NCBI RefSeq assembly: GCF_006438925.1
Contig: NZ_RCZA01000018.1
Span: 1 to 61,168, forward strand
Direction: 5' to 3'
Origin: Pseudomonas mandelii
Lineage (GTDB): Bacteria; Pseudomonadota; Gammaproteobacteria; Pseudomonadales; Pseudomonadaceae
DNA: 61,168 nt
The notes below the pieces were generated by a model. The model ran no database searches and had not been told where the DNA came from. It saw only the letters and a program-made list of their open reading frames with translations. Shown piece after piece: positions 16,014-24,456 of the stretch. The stretch's first letter is position 1. Every line of letters starts with the position of its first letter. The position numbers were made by a program, and so were the translations under genes.

Positions 16014-16264
16014 ATATTGAGTTCACTCCTGAAGGTTGGGAAGACTATCTGTGGTTCCAACAAAACGATAAGGCAGGACTCAAGCGAATCAACCTGCTGA
16101 TCAAATCAATCCAGCGCGAGCCGTTCGATGGACTCGGAAAACCTGAACCGCTCAAATACAATTTGAGCGGCTTCTGGTCGCGGCGGATTACAGCCGAGCA
16201 TCGCTTGGTCTATGCAGTCGAGGACGGTGAAATACGCATCGTGATGTGTAGATACCACTACTGA
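16010..16264 (+). CDS. yoeB: Type II toxin YoeB (ribosome-dependent mRNA interferase)
   Basis: This 84-aa toxin has the YoeB hallmarks: WEDYLWFQQ, then LKYNLSGFWSRRI, EHRLVY and the C-terminal CRYHY. The catalytic Glu, Arg, His and Tyr positions are all present, so it should be active. It cuts mRNA in the ribosomal A site when YefM is degraded. Its start overlaps the yefM stop (ATGA), giving coupled translation. Confidence 0.94.
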   Translation: MNIEFTPEGWEDYLWFQQNDKAGLKRINLLIKSIQREPFDGLGKPEPLKYNLSGFWSRRITAEHRLVYAVEDGEIRIVMCRYHY

Positions 16265-16272
16265 GATAAGTC

Positions 16273-17448
16273 TCAGGCCGCGCTCACCGCCCGGCAAACC
16301 CCTCTCACAATCATCTCCACCTCCCGCTCATCAATCGTCAGCGGCGGCAGCAGGCGAATGGTCTTACCCCGTGTCACGTTGATCAGCAAGCCGTGATCCC
16401 GCGCGGCGATCAGGGTCAGGTCGCGAATCGGCTGTTTGAGTTCGATGCCGATCATTAAACCCTGGCCGCGGATCGCCAATACGTTCGGGTCGTCCGCCAA
16501 TTCAATGCGCAATCTGGCCAGCAAACGCTCGCCCTGAAGTTTGGCGTTTTCCAGCAGTCCTTGTTCTTCGATGATCTCCAGCACGGTGCAACCCACGCGA
16601 CAGGCCAGTGGATTGCCGCCGAAGGTGCTGCCGTGACTTCCAGGGGTGAAGAGATCGGCGGCTTTGCCTCGGGCCAGGCAGGCGCCGATGGGAATGCCAT
16701 TGCCCAGGCCTTTGGCCAGGGTCATGACGTCTGGAACGATGTCTTCGTGCTGAAAGGCAAACCACTGGCCGGTGCGGCCGATGCCCGTCTGGATTTCGTC
16801 GAGCATCAGCAGCCACGCGCGCCGAGTGCAGCGTTCGCGAATGGCTTTCAGGTAACCGGGCGGGGCCATTTGGACACCGCTTTCGCCCTGAATCGGCTCC
16901 ATCAGGATCGCCACGATGCGCGGGCCGTGGGCTTGCTGCACCTTGTCCAGCGCCTTGAGGTCACCAAATGGCACTTTGACGAAATCCCCCGGCAACTCGT
17001 TGAAGCCCAGGCGCACGGCCGGGCCATCACTGGCGGACAAAGTGCCGAGGGTCCGGCCGTGAAAGGCATTCTCCATGACCACCACCAGCGGTTGGTCGAT
17101 GCCTTTTTGCCAGCCATACAGCCGCGCCAGTTTCAGCGCGGTCTCATTGGCTTCGGCACCGGAGTTGTTAAAGAACGCTCGCTCCATGCCCGCCAATTGC
17201 GTCAGTTTCTGCGCCAGCCGTTGTTGCCAGTCGATGCTGTAGAGGTTGGAAGTGTGCAAAAGCAACCCGGCCTGTTCGCTGATGGCCGAGACGATTTTCG
17301 GATGGGAGTGACCGACGTTGGTCACTGCCACGCCCGCCACCGCGTCCAGGTATTCACGACCGGCCTGATCCCACAGGCGCGTGCCCAGACCCTTGGTGAA
17401 ACTCAAGGCCAAGGGTTGGTAAGTGCTCATCAGGCAGGCGGCGGTCAT
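16273..17448 (-). CDS. Class III aminotransferase, acetylornithine aminotransferase-like
   Basis: This 391-aa PLP enzyme resembles ArgD: NSGAEANETALKLAR near residue 100, LLMLDEIQTGIGRTG near 215, and the PLP lysine in TLAKGLGNGIPIGA. It ends with a short arginine-rich region. It probably transaminates acetylornithine or a related omega-amino acid with 2-oxoglutarate. As it stands apart from arginine genes and is divergent from a LysR gene, it may be a catabolic paralogue rather than the main ArgD. I chose ATG 17448, which has GGAG at 17458-17461. Confidence 0.85.
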   Translation of the reverse strand: MTAACLMSTYQPLALSFTKGLGTRLWDQAGREYLDAVAGVAVTNVGHSHPKIVSAISEQAGLLLHTSNLYSIDWQQRLAQKLTQLAGMERAFFNNSGAEANETALKLARLYGWQKGIDQPLVVVMENAFHGRTLGTLSASDGPAVRLGFNELPGDFVKVPFGDLKALDKVQQAHGPRIVAILMEPIQGESGVQMAPPGYLKAIRERCTRRAWLLMLDEIQTGIGRTGQWFAFQHEDIVPDVMTLAKGLGNGIPIGACLARGKAADLFTPGSHGSTFGGNPLACRVGCTVLEIIEEQGLLENAKLQGERLLARLRIELADDPNVLAIRGQGLMIGIELKQPIRDLTLIAARDHGLLINVTRGKTIRLLPPLTIDEREVEMIVRGVCRAVSAA

Positions 17449-17550
17449 GACATCAAGCTCCATCAATGGTCGGTGTTTTTGCAGTATGGTTAGCCACCTG
17501 AGCTAGATAAACGCTGCAACACTTCAATCATTTTAAAGCTGGGCTTGATA

Positions 17551-18456
17551 ATGGATTTGTTCCAGGCAATGACTGTTTACGTGCGGGTGGTGGAAACCGG
17601 CAGCATGACCGCCGCCGCGTTGCAGTGCGAAATGTCCACCACCATGGTCGGCAATCACTTGCGGGCGTTGGAGCAACGACTGGGTGTGCGTCTGCTCAAC
17701 CGTACGACGCGACGCCAGCGGTTAACGGAATTCGGCACCGCTTATTACCAGCGTTGCCTCGAAGTGCTGGGGCTGGTGGCCGATTCCGAACGGTTGGCCG
17801 AGCAGGCCCTCGACGAGCCAAGTGGCACCTTGCGCATCACCGCACCGCTGACGTTCGGCAGCGAAAAACTGGCACCCGCCCTGAGTGAATTTGCCCTGCT
17901 GTGTCCACGCGTCAAATTGGATGTAGTCCTCACCAATCGCCGTCCGGACCTGCTCGAAAACGGTTTCGACGTGGCGTTTCGCCTGGGCAACACCGAGGAG
18001 ACCCACCTGATCGCCCGTCCACTCCTCGACTACAGCCTGACCATGTGTGCATCACCGGAGTACTTGGCGCGCAAAGGCACACCGCAGAAACCTGATGATC
18101 TGCAACACCACGACTGTCTGTCCTTTGCCTATCCGGCCGGGGATGACTGGCAGTCGGTGGAGAAACATTGGCGCCTGACCGGTCCCGAGGGCGAAGTGGC
18201 GGTAGCGGTCAATGGACCGATGTTGATCAACAGTTCGGCAGGACTGCATCAAGCGGCGCGAACCGGCATGGGCATCGTGGTGTTGCCTGATGCGTTGATG
18301 GAGCAAGATCTCAAGGACGGGAAACTGGTGGCATTGATGCAGAATTACCTGCCGCCAAGCCGACCGATGAACCTGATGTATGCCCAGGATCGCTACCGTT
18401 TGCCAAAACTGCGTAGTTTTGTCGACTTTGCCTTGCAGAGATGGGGCAAGCACTAG
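17551..18456 (+). CDS. LysR-family transcriptional regulator
   Basis: This 301-aa regulator has an N-terminal winged helix-turn-helix (MTAAALQCEMSTTMVGNHL, then LLNRTTRRQRLTEFG) and a C-terminal periplasmic-binding-like effector domain (LRITAPLTFGSEKLAPAL onwards). It is divergent from the aminotransferase with a gap of about 100 bp, the usual arrangement for a LysR regulator and its target. The effector is unknown. The start is ATG 17551. Confidence 0.9.
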   Translation: MDLFQAMTVYVRVVETGSMTAAALQCEMSTTMVGNHLRALEQRLGVRLLNRTTRRQRLTEFGTAYYQRCLEVLGLVADSERLAEQALDEPSGTLRITAPLTFGSEKLAPALSEFALLCPRVKLDVVLTNRRPDLLENGFDVAFRLGNTEETHLIARPLLDYSLTMCASPEYLARKGTPQKPDDLQHHDCLSFAYPAGDDWQSVEKHWRLTGPEGEVAVAVNGPMLINSSAGLHQAARTGMGIVVLPDALMEQDLKDGKLVALMQNYLPPSRPMNLMYAQDRYRLPKLRSFVDFALQRWGKH

Positions 18457-18531
18457 CCGACCGAATACCCCATGCACTAATCTCCTCGACAGGCGGGTCA
18501 CTTAGATATCAGGGCGGCAGGGAGTGCGGAG

Positions 18532-19545
18532 ATGGGTGAAGCGTCGAATATCGAGCCGTTGAAGTTCAATCTGTCGGATTTGAACGAAGACATGCTGCAC
18601 ACCATTCTGGAACTGGTCAGCGACGGCATCTGGGACTGGAACGCCAACACCGGGTTCGTCTATCGCAACCCCGGGTGGTACGAGATGCTCGGCTACCCGC
18701 CTCATTCCCTGAATAACAACGTGTTGACCTGGGAAAACGTGATCCATCCCGACGATTACCTGCAGGTCATGGCGCAGTTCGATGACTACCTGAATCAACG
18801 AGCCCCTGGCTATCAGGCCGAGTATCGCTGCCGCATGCTGGATGGCAGCTATATCTGGATCGAAGACCGTGGTTACGTTTTGGCACGCAATGCCGACGGC
18901 TCGGTGGCGCGGATGGTCGGCGCACACCGCAGCATCGACGACAAGAAGCGCCTGTACGAAGCGCTTGAGCGGCGCAACCAATCCCTTGAAGCGATCGTTG
19001 AAGAACGCACCCGAGAGTTGTCTCGCGTCAATCAGCAACTGCAAATCCAACTCGAAGAAAACCGCAAACTGGCGGAAACCGACGCACTGACCTCAATCGC
19101 CAATCGCTATCTTCTGGAAAAGGCCCTGCCCCAGGAATGCGAACGCGCCCAGCGCTTTCGACAACCGCTGTCGCTGATCGCCATGGACATCGACGACTTC
19201 AAGAACATCAACGATCACTATGGCCATGCACTAGGCGATGCGGCATTGGTGCAGGTGGTCGAGAGCGTGAAGCACTGTGTGCGTGAAGGCGATCTGCTTG
19301 CGCGTTGGGGCGGCGATGAGTTCATCATGATCCTTCCCAATACACCACTTGCCGACGCCCGGACCCTCGCCGAACGTATCCGCCATGGCCTCGCAAGCCT
19401 GCTGCCAGTGGGGGACTTTCAAGTGACCATGAGTTTTGGCGTGGTTCAGCGCTTTGAAGAAGAACAACAGACCGGACTGCTGGCCAGGGCCGATCAGGCA
19501 CTGTATCGGTCGAAGATCGCGGGCAAGAATGTGATTTCCGGATGA
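18532..19545 (+). CDS. PAS-GGDEF diguanylate cyclase
   Basis: This 337-aa protein has an N-terminal PAS domain (DGIWDWNANTGFVYRNPGWY through VGAHRSIDDKK), a coiled coil (about 140-185) and a GGDEF domain. The active-site motif is intact (WGGDEF), and an inhibitory-site RxxD (REGD) lies five residues ahead of it. It should make c-di-GMP from GTP and be product-inhibited. No membrane segment is seen, so the signal is cytoplasmic. c-di-GMP is the activator of Alg44 in this window, but any specific link is unproven. Confidence 0.92.
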   Translation: MGEASNIEPLKFNLSDLNEDMLHTILELVSDGIWDWNANTGFVYRNPGWYEMLGYPPHSLNNNVLTWENVIHPDDYLQVMAQFDDYLNQRAPGYQAEYRCRMLDGSYIWIEDRGYVLARNADGSVARMVGAHRSIDDKKRLYEALERRNQSLEAIVEERTRELSRVNQQLQIQLEENRKLAETDALTSIANRYLLEKALPQECERAQRFRQPLSLIAMDIDDFKNINDHYGHALGDAALVQVVESVKHCVREGDLLARWGGDEFIMILPNTPLADARTLAERIRHGLASLLPVGDFQVTMSFGVVQRFEEEQQTGLLARADQALYRSKIAGKNVISG

Positions 19546-19946
19546 ACAACGCCTTGCATGTCCGCGATGTACTGCCCGCGGAAGTAGAGTCCGTACGCCT
19601 TTTTCTGGGGCAAAACGGATGGGCGCACCGCACAGGTTCCACTGAACATTTTGCGCAGTTGATTGCTCACTCCCAACGCACAGCCCTTGCTGTGAAGGAC
19701 TCCCAAATCCTCGGTTTTGCCCGAGGCATCACTGACGGCCTATCAAACGGTTATCTGTCGATGGTCGTTGTCTGTGGACAGCATCGACGTGAAGGTGTCG
19801 GACGCGCGCTGGTTGAACATGTGATGGGCGAGAACCCCGACATGACCTGGGTTCTGCGAGCAGGCCGGGAAGGCGCTGCGGATTTCTTTTCAAGCCTGGG
19901 TTTTGAAACGTCGACCATTGCGATGGAGCGCCCGCGTGGCAAATAG
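19542..19946 (+). CDS. GNAT-family N-acetyltransferase
   Basis: This 134-aa GNAT protein has the acetyl-CoA-binding loop GQHRREGVGRALVEHV and a C-terminal FFSSLGFE strand. Its ATG overlaps the diguanylate cyclase stop by 4 nt, so translation is coupled. The substrate is unknown. The coupling suggests production together with the cyclase, though not a shared pathway. Confidence 0.85.
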   Translation: MNNALHVRDVLPAEVESVRLFLGQNGWAHRTGSTEHFAQLIAHSQRTALAVKDSQILGFARGITDGLSNGYLSMVVVCGQHRREGVGRALVEHVMGENPDMTWVLRAGREGAADFFSSLGFETSTIAMERPRGK

Positions 19947-19989
19947 CCAAACATTCCTTAACTGAAACAAGAAGTGCCAAGGAAAGCCA

Positions 19990-20484
19990 ATGACTTCCCC
20001 TCTCCTCTATCGCCGGGCGATACCGGACGATCTACTTGCCATTTGCGAATTGGGCCAGCAACTCAACAGTCTTCACCATCAACAGCAGCCGGATATTTAT
20101 GCGCCAGCAACCGAAAATTTCGCGCGCGACAGCCCCCATTGGCGGCCGTACATCGACGGTGAAAATCAGGCGACCTTTATCGCCGAACAAGCAGGCAGAC
20201 CAATTGGATTCATCACCGTGCAAGTCACTCAGCTCAGCAGCCCGCTGATGCAACCTCAGCGAGTCGGCAGGGTCGGTTCAGTCTGCGTTGATGAAAGTGT
20301 TCGGGGCCAAGGCATTGGACGAGCATTGATGCAGTGCGCTCAAACCTGGGCAGCCGAACAAAACGCTGTGGATCTACGGCTAACCGTTTGGGCATTCAAT
20401 GCACCGGCACTTCGACTGTACGAAGAGTTGGGTTATGAAGTACGAGCCTTCGAGATGGGCAAACGACTGGAGGAAAATTCCTGA
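19990..20484 (+). CDS. GNAT-family N-acetyltransferase
   Basis: This 164-aa acetyltransferase contains the motif-A loop VDESVRGQGIGRALM and the C-terminal NAPALRLYEELGYE, both standard for GNAT enzymes. AAGGA precedes the ATG. It follows the previous GNAT gene by 43 nt but is only distantly similar to it. The substrate is not evident. Confidence 0.88.
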   Translation: MTSPLLYRRAIPDDLLAICELGQQLNSLHHQQQPDIYAPATENFARDSPHWRPYIDGENQATFIAEQAGRPIGFITVQVTQLSSPLMQPQRVGRVGSVCVDESVRGQGIGRALMQCAQTWAAEQNAVDLRLTVWAFNAPALRLYEELGYEVRAFEMGKRLEENS

Positions 20485-20512
20485 TCAAGTCGCCTGCCGT
20501 GTCCTGTTGCGT

Positions 20513-21220
20513 TTATGACCCGGTCTTCACCAATATCGGTTTCTCCTGATACCGATCCGGATACAGCTGCTTCAATTGCGCGACCTTCGGTAGATCGTTG
20601 ATCACAATGTACGGATAAGTCGGGTGCTCGGTCAGAAAGTCCTGATGTTCCTCCTCGGCCGGGTAGAAACCGTTGTAGGTCTCCAGCTTGGTGACAATGG
20701 GTTTGTTGAACGAACGAGCAGCGTCCAGCTGGACGATGTAGGCCTTGGCGATACGTTGCTGTTCGGTGTTTTCCGGGAAAAGCGCCGAGCGATATTGAGT
20801 GCCGCTGTCAGGTCCCTGACGGTTGAGTTCGGTAGGGTTGTGAGCCACCGAGAAGTAGATTTGCAGCAAGGTGCCGTAGCTGACCTGACGGGGGTCGAAG
20901 GTGACTTCGACGGATTCCGCATGACCGGTATCGCCACTGCTGACCCGCTCGTACTGAGCAGTGTTGGCTGCACCGCCGGCGTAACCGGAGACCGCTTTTT
21001 TCACCCCTTTCACATGTTGGAACACACCCTGGACGCCCCAGAAGCAACCGCCGGCAAAGACCGCCCTTTCGCTGTCGGCCTGGGTGGTTTCGTCGAGGGT
21101 GGGTGGAGGAATGATGACCGCGTCTTCCGCCGCACCGAAGGAAAACGCCAGGCATTGGCCGATGACGCCAGCAGCGGCCAGGCCCAACAGGGTGCGGCGC
21201 CAGGTGAATAGGGTTTTCAT
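20513..21220 (-). CDS. msrA: Peptide methionine-S-sulfoxide reductase, exported
   Basis: This 235-aa protein carries the catalytic GGCFWG motif near residue 58, and EYHP-like and YYPAEEEHQD-type blocks further on (here GFYPAEEEHQDF). The N-terminus (MKTLFTWRRTLLGLAAAGV) is a signal peptide, so it acts in the periplasm, unlike the housekeeping MsrA. It reduces the S epimer of methionine sulfoxide. The start is ATG 21220 with AGGAG upstream. It is the last gene of msrB-dipZ-msrA, 31 nt after dipZ. Confidence 0.92.
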   Translation of the reverse strand: MKTLFTWRRTLLGLAAAGVIGQCLAFSFGAAEDAVIIPPPTLDETTQADSERAVFAGGCFWGVQGVFQHVKGVKKAVSGYAGGAANTAQYERVSSGDTGHAESVEVTFDPRQVSYGTLLQIYFSVAHNPTELNRQGPDSGTQYRSALFPENTEQQRIAKAYIVQLDAARSFNKPIVTKLETYNGFYPAEEEHQDFLTEHPTYPYIVINDLPKVAQLKQLYPDRYQEKPILVKTGS

Positions 21221-21251
21221 GAGGCTGACTCCTGAATGACTGAAATGACGA

Positions 21252-23027
21252 TCAACCGAACGTAAACGCATACGCCGACACTCCGGGATCGAGAAACTCG
21301 ATGCTGAAGGTCCGATCCGTCACGCCGCCCGATTGGCGCACCAATTGGTACAAGCGTTGTTCAGTCACGCTGCCGCTACCGTCGGGCGCCACGTTGGTAC
21401 CGTGGGCATCGCCGGGGACTTTTCCGTCAACCAACACTTTGAAACGCACCGGTTTACCGTCAGCGCCAGGCCCCAGCACCAGGTGCAGATCGCGGGCATG
21501 GAAGCGGTAGACGATGCGACTGGCTGGCGCGCTTGAAGTCGCCCGTTCCGGGCCGACACTCCATTGACCGTCCAGGCTCCAGTCGTTGAGTGCTAATTGC
21601 GATGGAGCGCCATAGGCCGAGACCTTGTCCGGCACCAGGCTGGTTTCAGGCACGAAATGCTCGGCACGCTGGTAGCCGACATAGGTTTCCGGCGATTGCA
21701 CTTCGTTCATGTCCGGGGCCAGTTGAACACCCTCGGCGCTGGCATTGATCAGACCGTCCGCGACCTTCGCGGCACCTGCTTCGCGCAGCAGTTGCTGGAT
21801 CACCCGTTCCGATTCGGCGTACTCGCCCTCACCAAAATGGTGATAACGGATGCGACCTTGAGCATCGGCAAAATAGTGGGCCGGCCAGTATTGGTTGTTG
21901 AAAGCTCGCCAGACCTTGAAGTCATTATCGATGGCCACCGGGTAGTTGATGCCCAAGTCCTTCATCGCTTTGGTGACATTGCCTACGTCTCGTTCGAAAG
22001 CAAACTCGGGCGCATGGACGCCAATCACCACCAATCCCTGATCGCGGTACTTCTCGGCCCAAGCCTTCACATACGGCAGCGAGCGCAGGCAGTTGATGCA
22101 GGAGTAAGTCCAGAAATCCACCAGCACGACTTTGCCTTTCAAGGCCTGCGCTGTAAGGGGTGGCGAGTTTAGCCATTGCACCGCGCCGTCCAGCGGTGGA
22201 AGGTTGCCTTCAATCGGCAGTGTACCCGGCGCTTTGTCAGCCGCTTTCATTGCATTTCCCGAGCTCGGAACCTGCGCCATCATTGCCCCGCTAACGTTCG
22301 GTGATTTTCCGGCCAGCCGTCCCACCAACGCCTGCTCGATACCGCCGGTGGACGCCGTCGACATCCGCGCCAGAATCCCGGTGTCGAGCCCCAGGGCGAT
22401 CGCCGCGACACCGGCCAGCATCGCGGCGCCCAGACCTCGACGCAGCCACTCGCCAGCGCCGATGGAACGCTTCATCGCCGCGAAGACTTTACCGCCCAGC
22501 AGCAGCGCCACTGCGAGGGAAGTTGCGGCACCCGCGGCGTAGGCCAGCAACAACAGGGTGGTTGCGATGCTTGCCCCTTGCAGCGCGGCGCCAGTCAGCA
22601 ACAGTCCCAGAATCGGCCCGGCGCACGGAGCCCAGAGAAGGCCTGTGGCGACGCCGATCAGGAACGAAGCGCCGGGACGCGGCCGTGCATCGGCGCCCGC
22701 GGCTTCCGACAACCGGCTGCCCGCAGCCACCAGCGGCCGGGTCAGACGTTCGGCCAATCGAGGCAGCAACAGCGTCAGCCCGAACAGTGCAACGAACAGC
22801 AACGCGAGCCAGCGACCGTACTGATTGACTTGCACCACCCAACCGCCGCCCACCGCTGCCAGCGAGGCGACGAGTGCGAAGGTCAGCGCCATGCCCGCCA
22901 ATAGCGGCAACCCGCTCTTCATGAACGGCTGCCCGGTGCGAGCGAAGACAAAGGGCAGCACCGGCAGGATGCACGGGCTGACAATCGTCAGCACACCACC
23001 GAGATAAGCGAGGACCAGAAGCCACAT
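21252..23027 (-). CDS. dipZ: DipZ-type membrane thiol reductase (CcdA-like plus thioredoxin-like)
   Basis: This 591-aa protein has an N-terminal CcdA/DsbD-like membrane domain of about six helices with conserved cysteines (VSPCILPVLP and WAPCAGPILG). A TlpA-like thioredoxin domain follows at about 280-440 with the motif YSCINC. The C-terminal beta-sandwich domain (about 460-591) looks carbohydrate-binding-like. It would carry electrons from cytoplasmic thioredoxin to the periplasm, here most likely to MsrA and MsrB. ATG 23027 fits better than the TTG at 23042. Confidence 0.88.
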   Translation of the reverse strand: MWLLVLAYLGGVLTIVSPCILPVLPFVFARTGQPFMKSGLPLLAGMALTFALVASLAAVGGGWVVQVNQYGRWLALLFVALFGLTLLLPRLAERLTRPLVAAGSRLSEAAGADARPRPGASFLIGVATGLLWAPCAGPILGLLLTGAALQGASIATTLLLLAYAAGAATSLAVALLLGGKVFAAMKRSIGAGEWLRRGLGAAMLAGVAAIALGLDTGILARMSTASTGGIEQALVGRLAGKSPNVSGAMMAQVPSSGNAMKAADKAPGTLPIEGNLPPLDGAVQWLNSPPLTAQALKGKVVLVDFWTYSCINCLRSLPYVKAWAEKYRDQGLVVIGVHAPEFAFERDVGNVTKAMKDLGINYPVAIDNDFKVWRAFNNQYWPAHYFADAQGRIRYHHFGEGEYAESERVIQQLLREAGAAKVADGLINASAEGVQLAPDMNEVQSPETYVGYQRAEHFVPETSLVPDKVSAYGAPSQLALNDWSLDGQWSVGPERATSSAPASRIVYRFHARDLHLVLGPGADGKPVRFKVLVDGKVPGDAHGTNVAPDGSGSVTEQRLYQLVRQSGGVTDRTFSIEFLDPGVSAYAFTFG

Positions 23028-23069
23028 AACGTCGACCTGCAAAAATGAGTGAAAGGGAGTACCCGCGGA

Positions 23070-23588
23070 TCAAGCCGTCTTCGGCACAAAAGTCATCGCC
23101 AGGCCGTTCATGCAGTAGCGCAGGCCGGTGGGTTTGGGCCCATCGTCAAAGACATGGCCCAGATGACCGCCACAACGCCGACAGTGGACTTCTTCACGCA
23201 GCACCCCGAAGGAACGGTCCTGACGAGTGGCCACAGCCTTGTCCAGCGGTGCCCAGAAGCTCGGCCAACCGGTGCGGCTGTCGAACTTGGTCGCGGAAGA
23301 AAACAGCGGCAGATCGCAACCGGCACAGGCAAACGTACCTTCACGGTGCTCGTTGTTCAGCGGGCTGCTGTAGGCCCGTTCGGTGCCCTCTTCGCGCAGG
23401 ATTTCGTACAGCTCGGCGCTGAGCATGGCGCGCCATTCGCTGTCGCTGTGAGTCACCTCGAACACCTCCGCCGCGCTGGCGTCACTGACCAGCGCAGAAC
23501 TGGCGGAAAATTTTGGCAATACACCGATGACCAGGGCTGCAGCGCCTAGCCCGCCGCTTGCTACGAGAAACTGTCGCCGTGAAAACAT
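23070..23588 (-). CDS. msrB: Peptide methionine-R-sulfoxide reductase, Tat-exported
   Basis: This 172-aa protein starts with a twin-arginine signal (MFSRRQFLVASGG). The MsrB domain has both zinc CxxC pairs (CAGCD and CRRCGG) and the catalytic RYCMNG near the C-terminus. It reduces the R epimer of methionine sulfoxide in the periplasm. It leads the leftward msrB-dipZ-msrA operon. The start, ATG 23588, puts the Tat motif at the N-terminus. Confidence 0.92.
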   Translation of the reverse strand: MFSRRQFLVASGGLGAAALVIGVLPKFSASSALVSDASAAEVFEVTHSDSEWRAMLSAELYEILREEGTERAYSSPLNNEHREGTFACAGCDLPLFSSATKFDSRTGWPSFWAPLDKAVATRQDRSFGVLREEVHCRRCGGHLGHVFDDGPKPTGLRYCMNGLAMTFVPKTA

Positions 23589-23739
23589 GGTCGTCTCCGA
23601 AAATTCCAGGTGCCTGTCATGGAACACAGCCTAGGCTTGGGTTGATCGCCAAATCCTCACGAGAAGTTAAACAATTCGTGATAACTCAGGCCCCGGAAAA
23701 CCCGCACAATGCGCTCATTGCGCCGAAGGATTGAGCTTG

Positions 23740-24456
23740 ATGGAACAGACCAAACGCGTCCTCGTGGTCGAGGACGACCTGCATATCGCCGACCTTATCT
23801 GCCTGCATCTACGCGATGAGCAGTTCGAGGCGGTGCACTGCGCCGACGGCGATGAAGGCATGCGCCTGCTGCAGCAAGGAAGCTGGGACGCACTGATCCT
23901 CGACCTGATGCTGCCCGGCGTCGATGGCCTGGAAATCTGCCGCCGCGCCCGCGCCATGGCCCGCTACACACCGATCATCATTACCAGTGCGCGCTCCAGC
24001 GAAGTGCACCGGATTCTCGGCCTCGAACTCGGCGCCGACGATTACCTGGCCAAACCCTTTTCGATGTTGGAACTGGTGGCCCGGGTCAAAGCGCTGTTGC
24101 GACGGGTCGACGCCATGGCCCGCAACCTGAAAATGGACGCCGGCAGCCTGATCACGGATGGCCTCTCCATCGACCCGATCACGCGCGATGTGGCCCTTGA
24201 CGGTCGCCGCCTCGACCTCACGCCACGGGAGTTCGACCTGCTGTATTTCTTCGCTCGCCAGCCCGGCAAAGTGTTCTCGCGCATGGACCTGCTCAACGCG
24301 GTCTGGGGCTACAGCCATGAAGGCTACGAGCACACGGTCAACACTCACATCAACCGCCTGCGGGCAAAGATCGAAGCCGATCCGGCGCAACCGGCGCGCA
24401 TCCTCACAGTGTGGGGACGAGGCTACAAGTTCGCGGCCAGGGAGGAGCAACCGTGA
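23740..24456 (+). CDS. OmpR-family response regulator
   Basis: This 238-aa protein has a receiver domain (VLVVEDDLHIADLI, phosphoacceptor Asp in ALILDLMLPGVDG, Lys in DYLAKPFS) and a winged-helix output domain (LTPREFDLLYFF to GRGYKF). AAGGA lies at suitable distance before ATG 23740; a TTG at 23731 is less likely. It overlaps the kinase start by 4 nt and is divergent from msrB, so the methionine-repair operon is the obvious candidate target. Confidence 0.93.
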   Translation: MEQTKRVLVVEDDLHIADLICLHLRDEQFEAVHCADGDEGMRLLQQGSWDALILDLMLPGVDGLEICRRARAMARYTPIIITSARSSEVHRILGLELGADDYLAKPFSMLELVARVKALLRRVDAMARNLKMDAGSLITDGLSIDPITRDVALDGRRLDLTPREFDLLYFFARQPGKVFSRMDLLNAVWGYSHEGYEHTVNTHINRLRAKIEADPAQPARILTVWGRGYKFAAREEQP

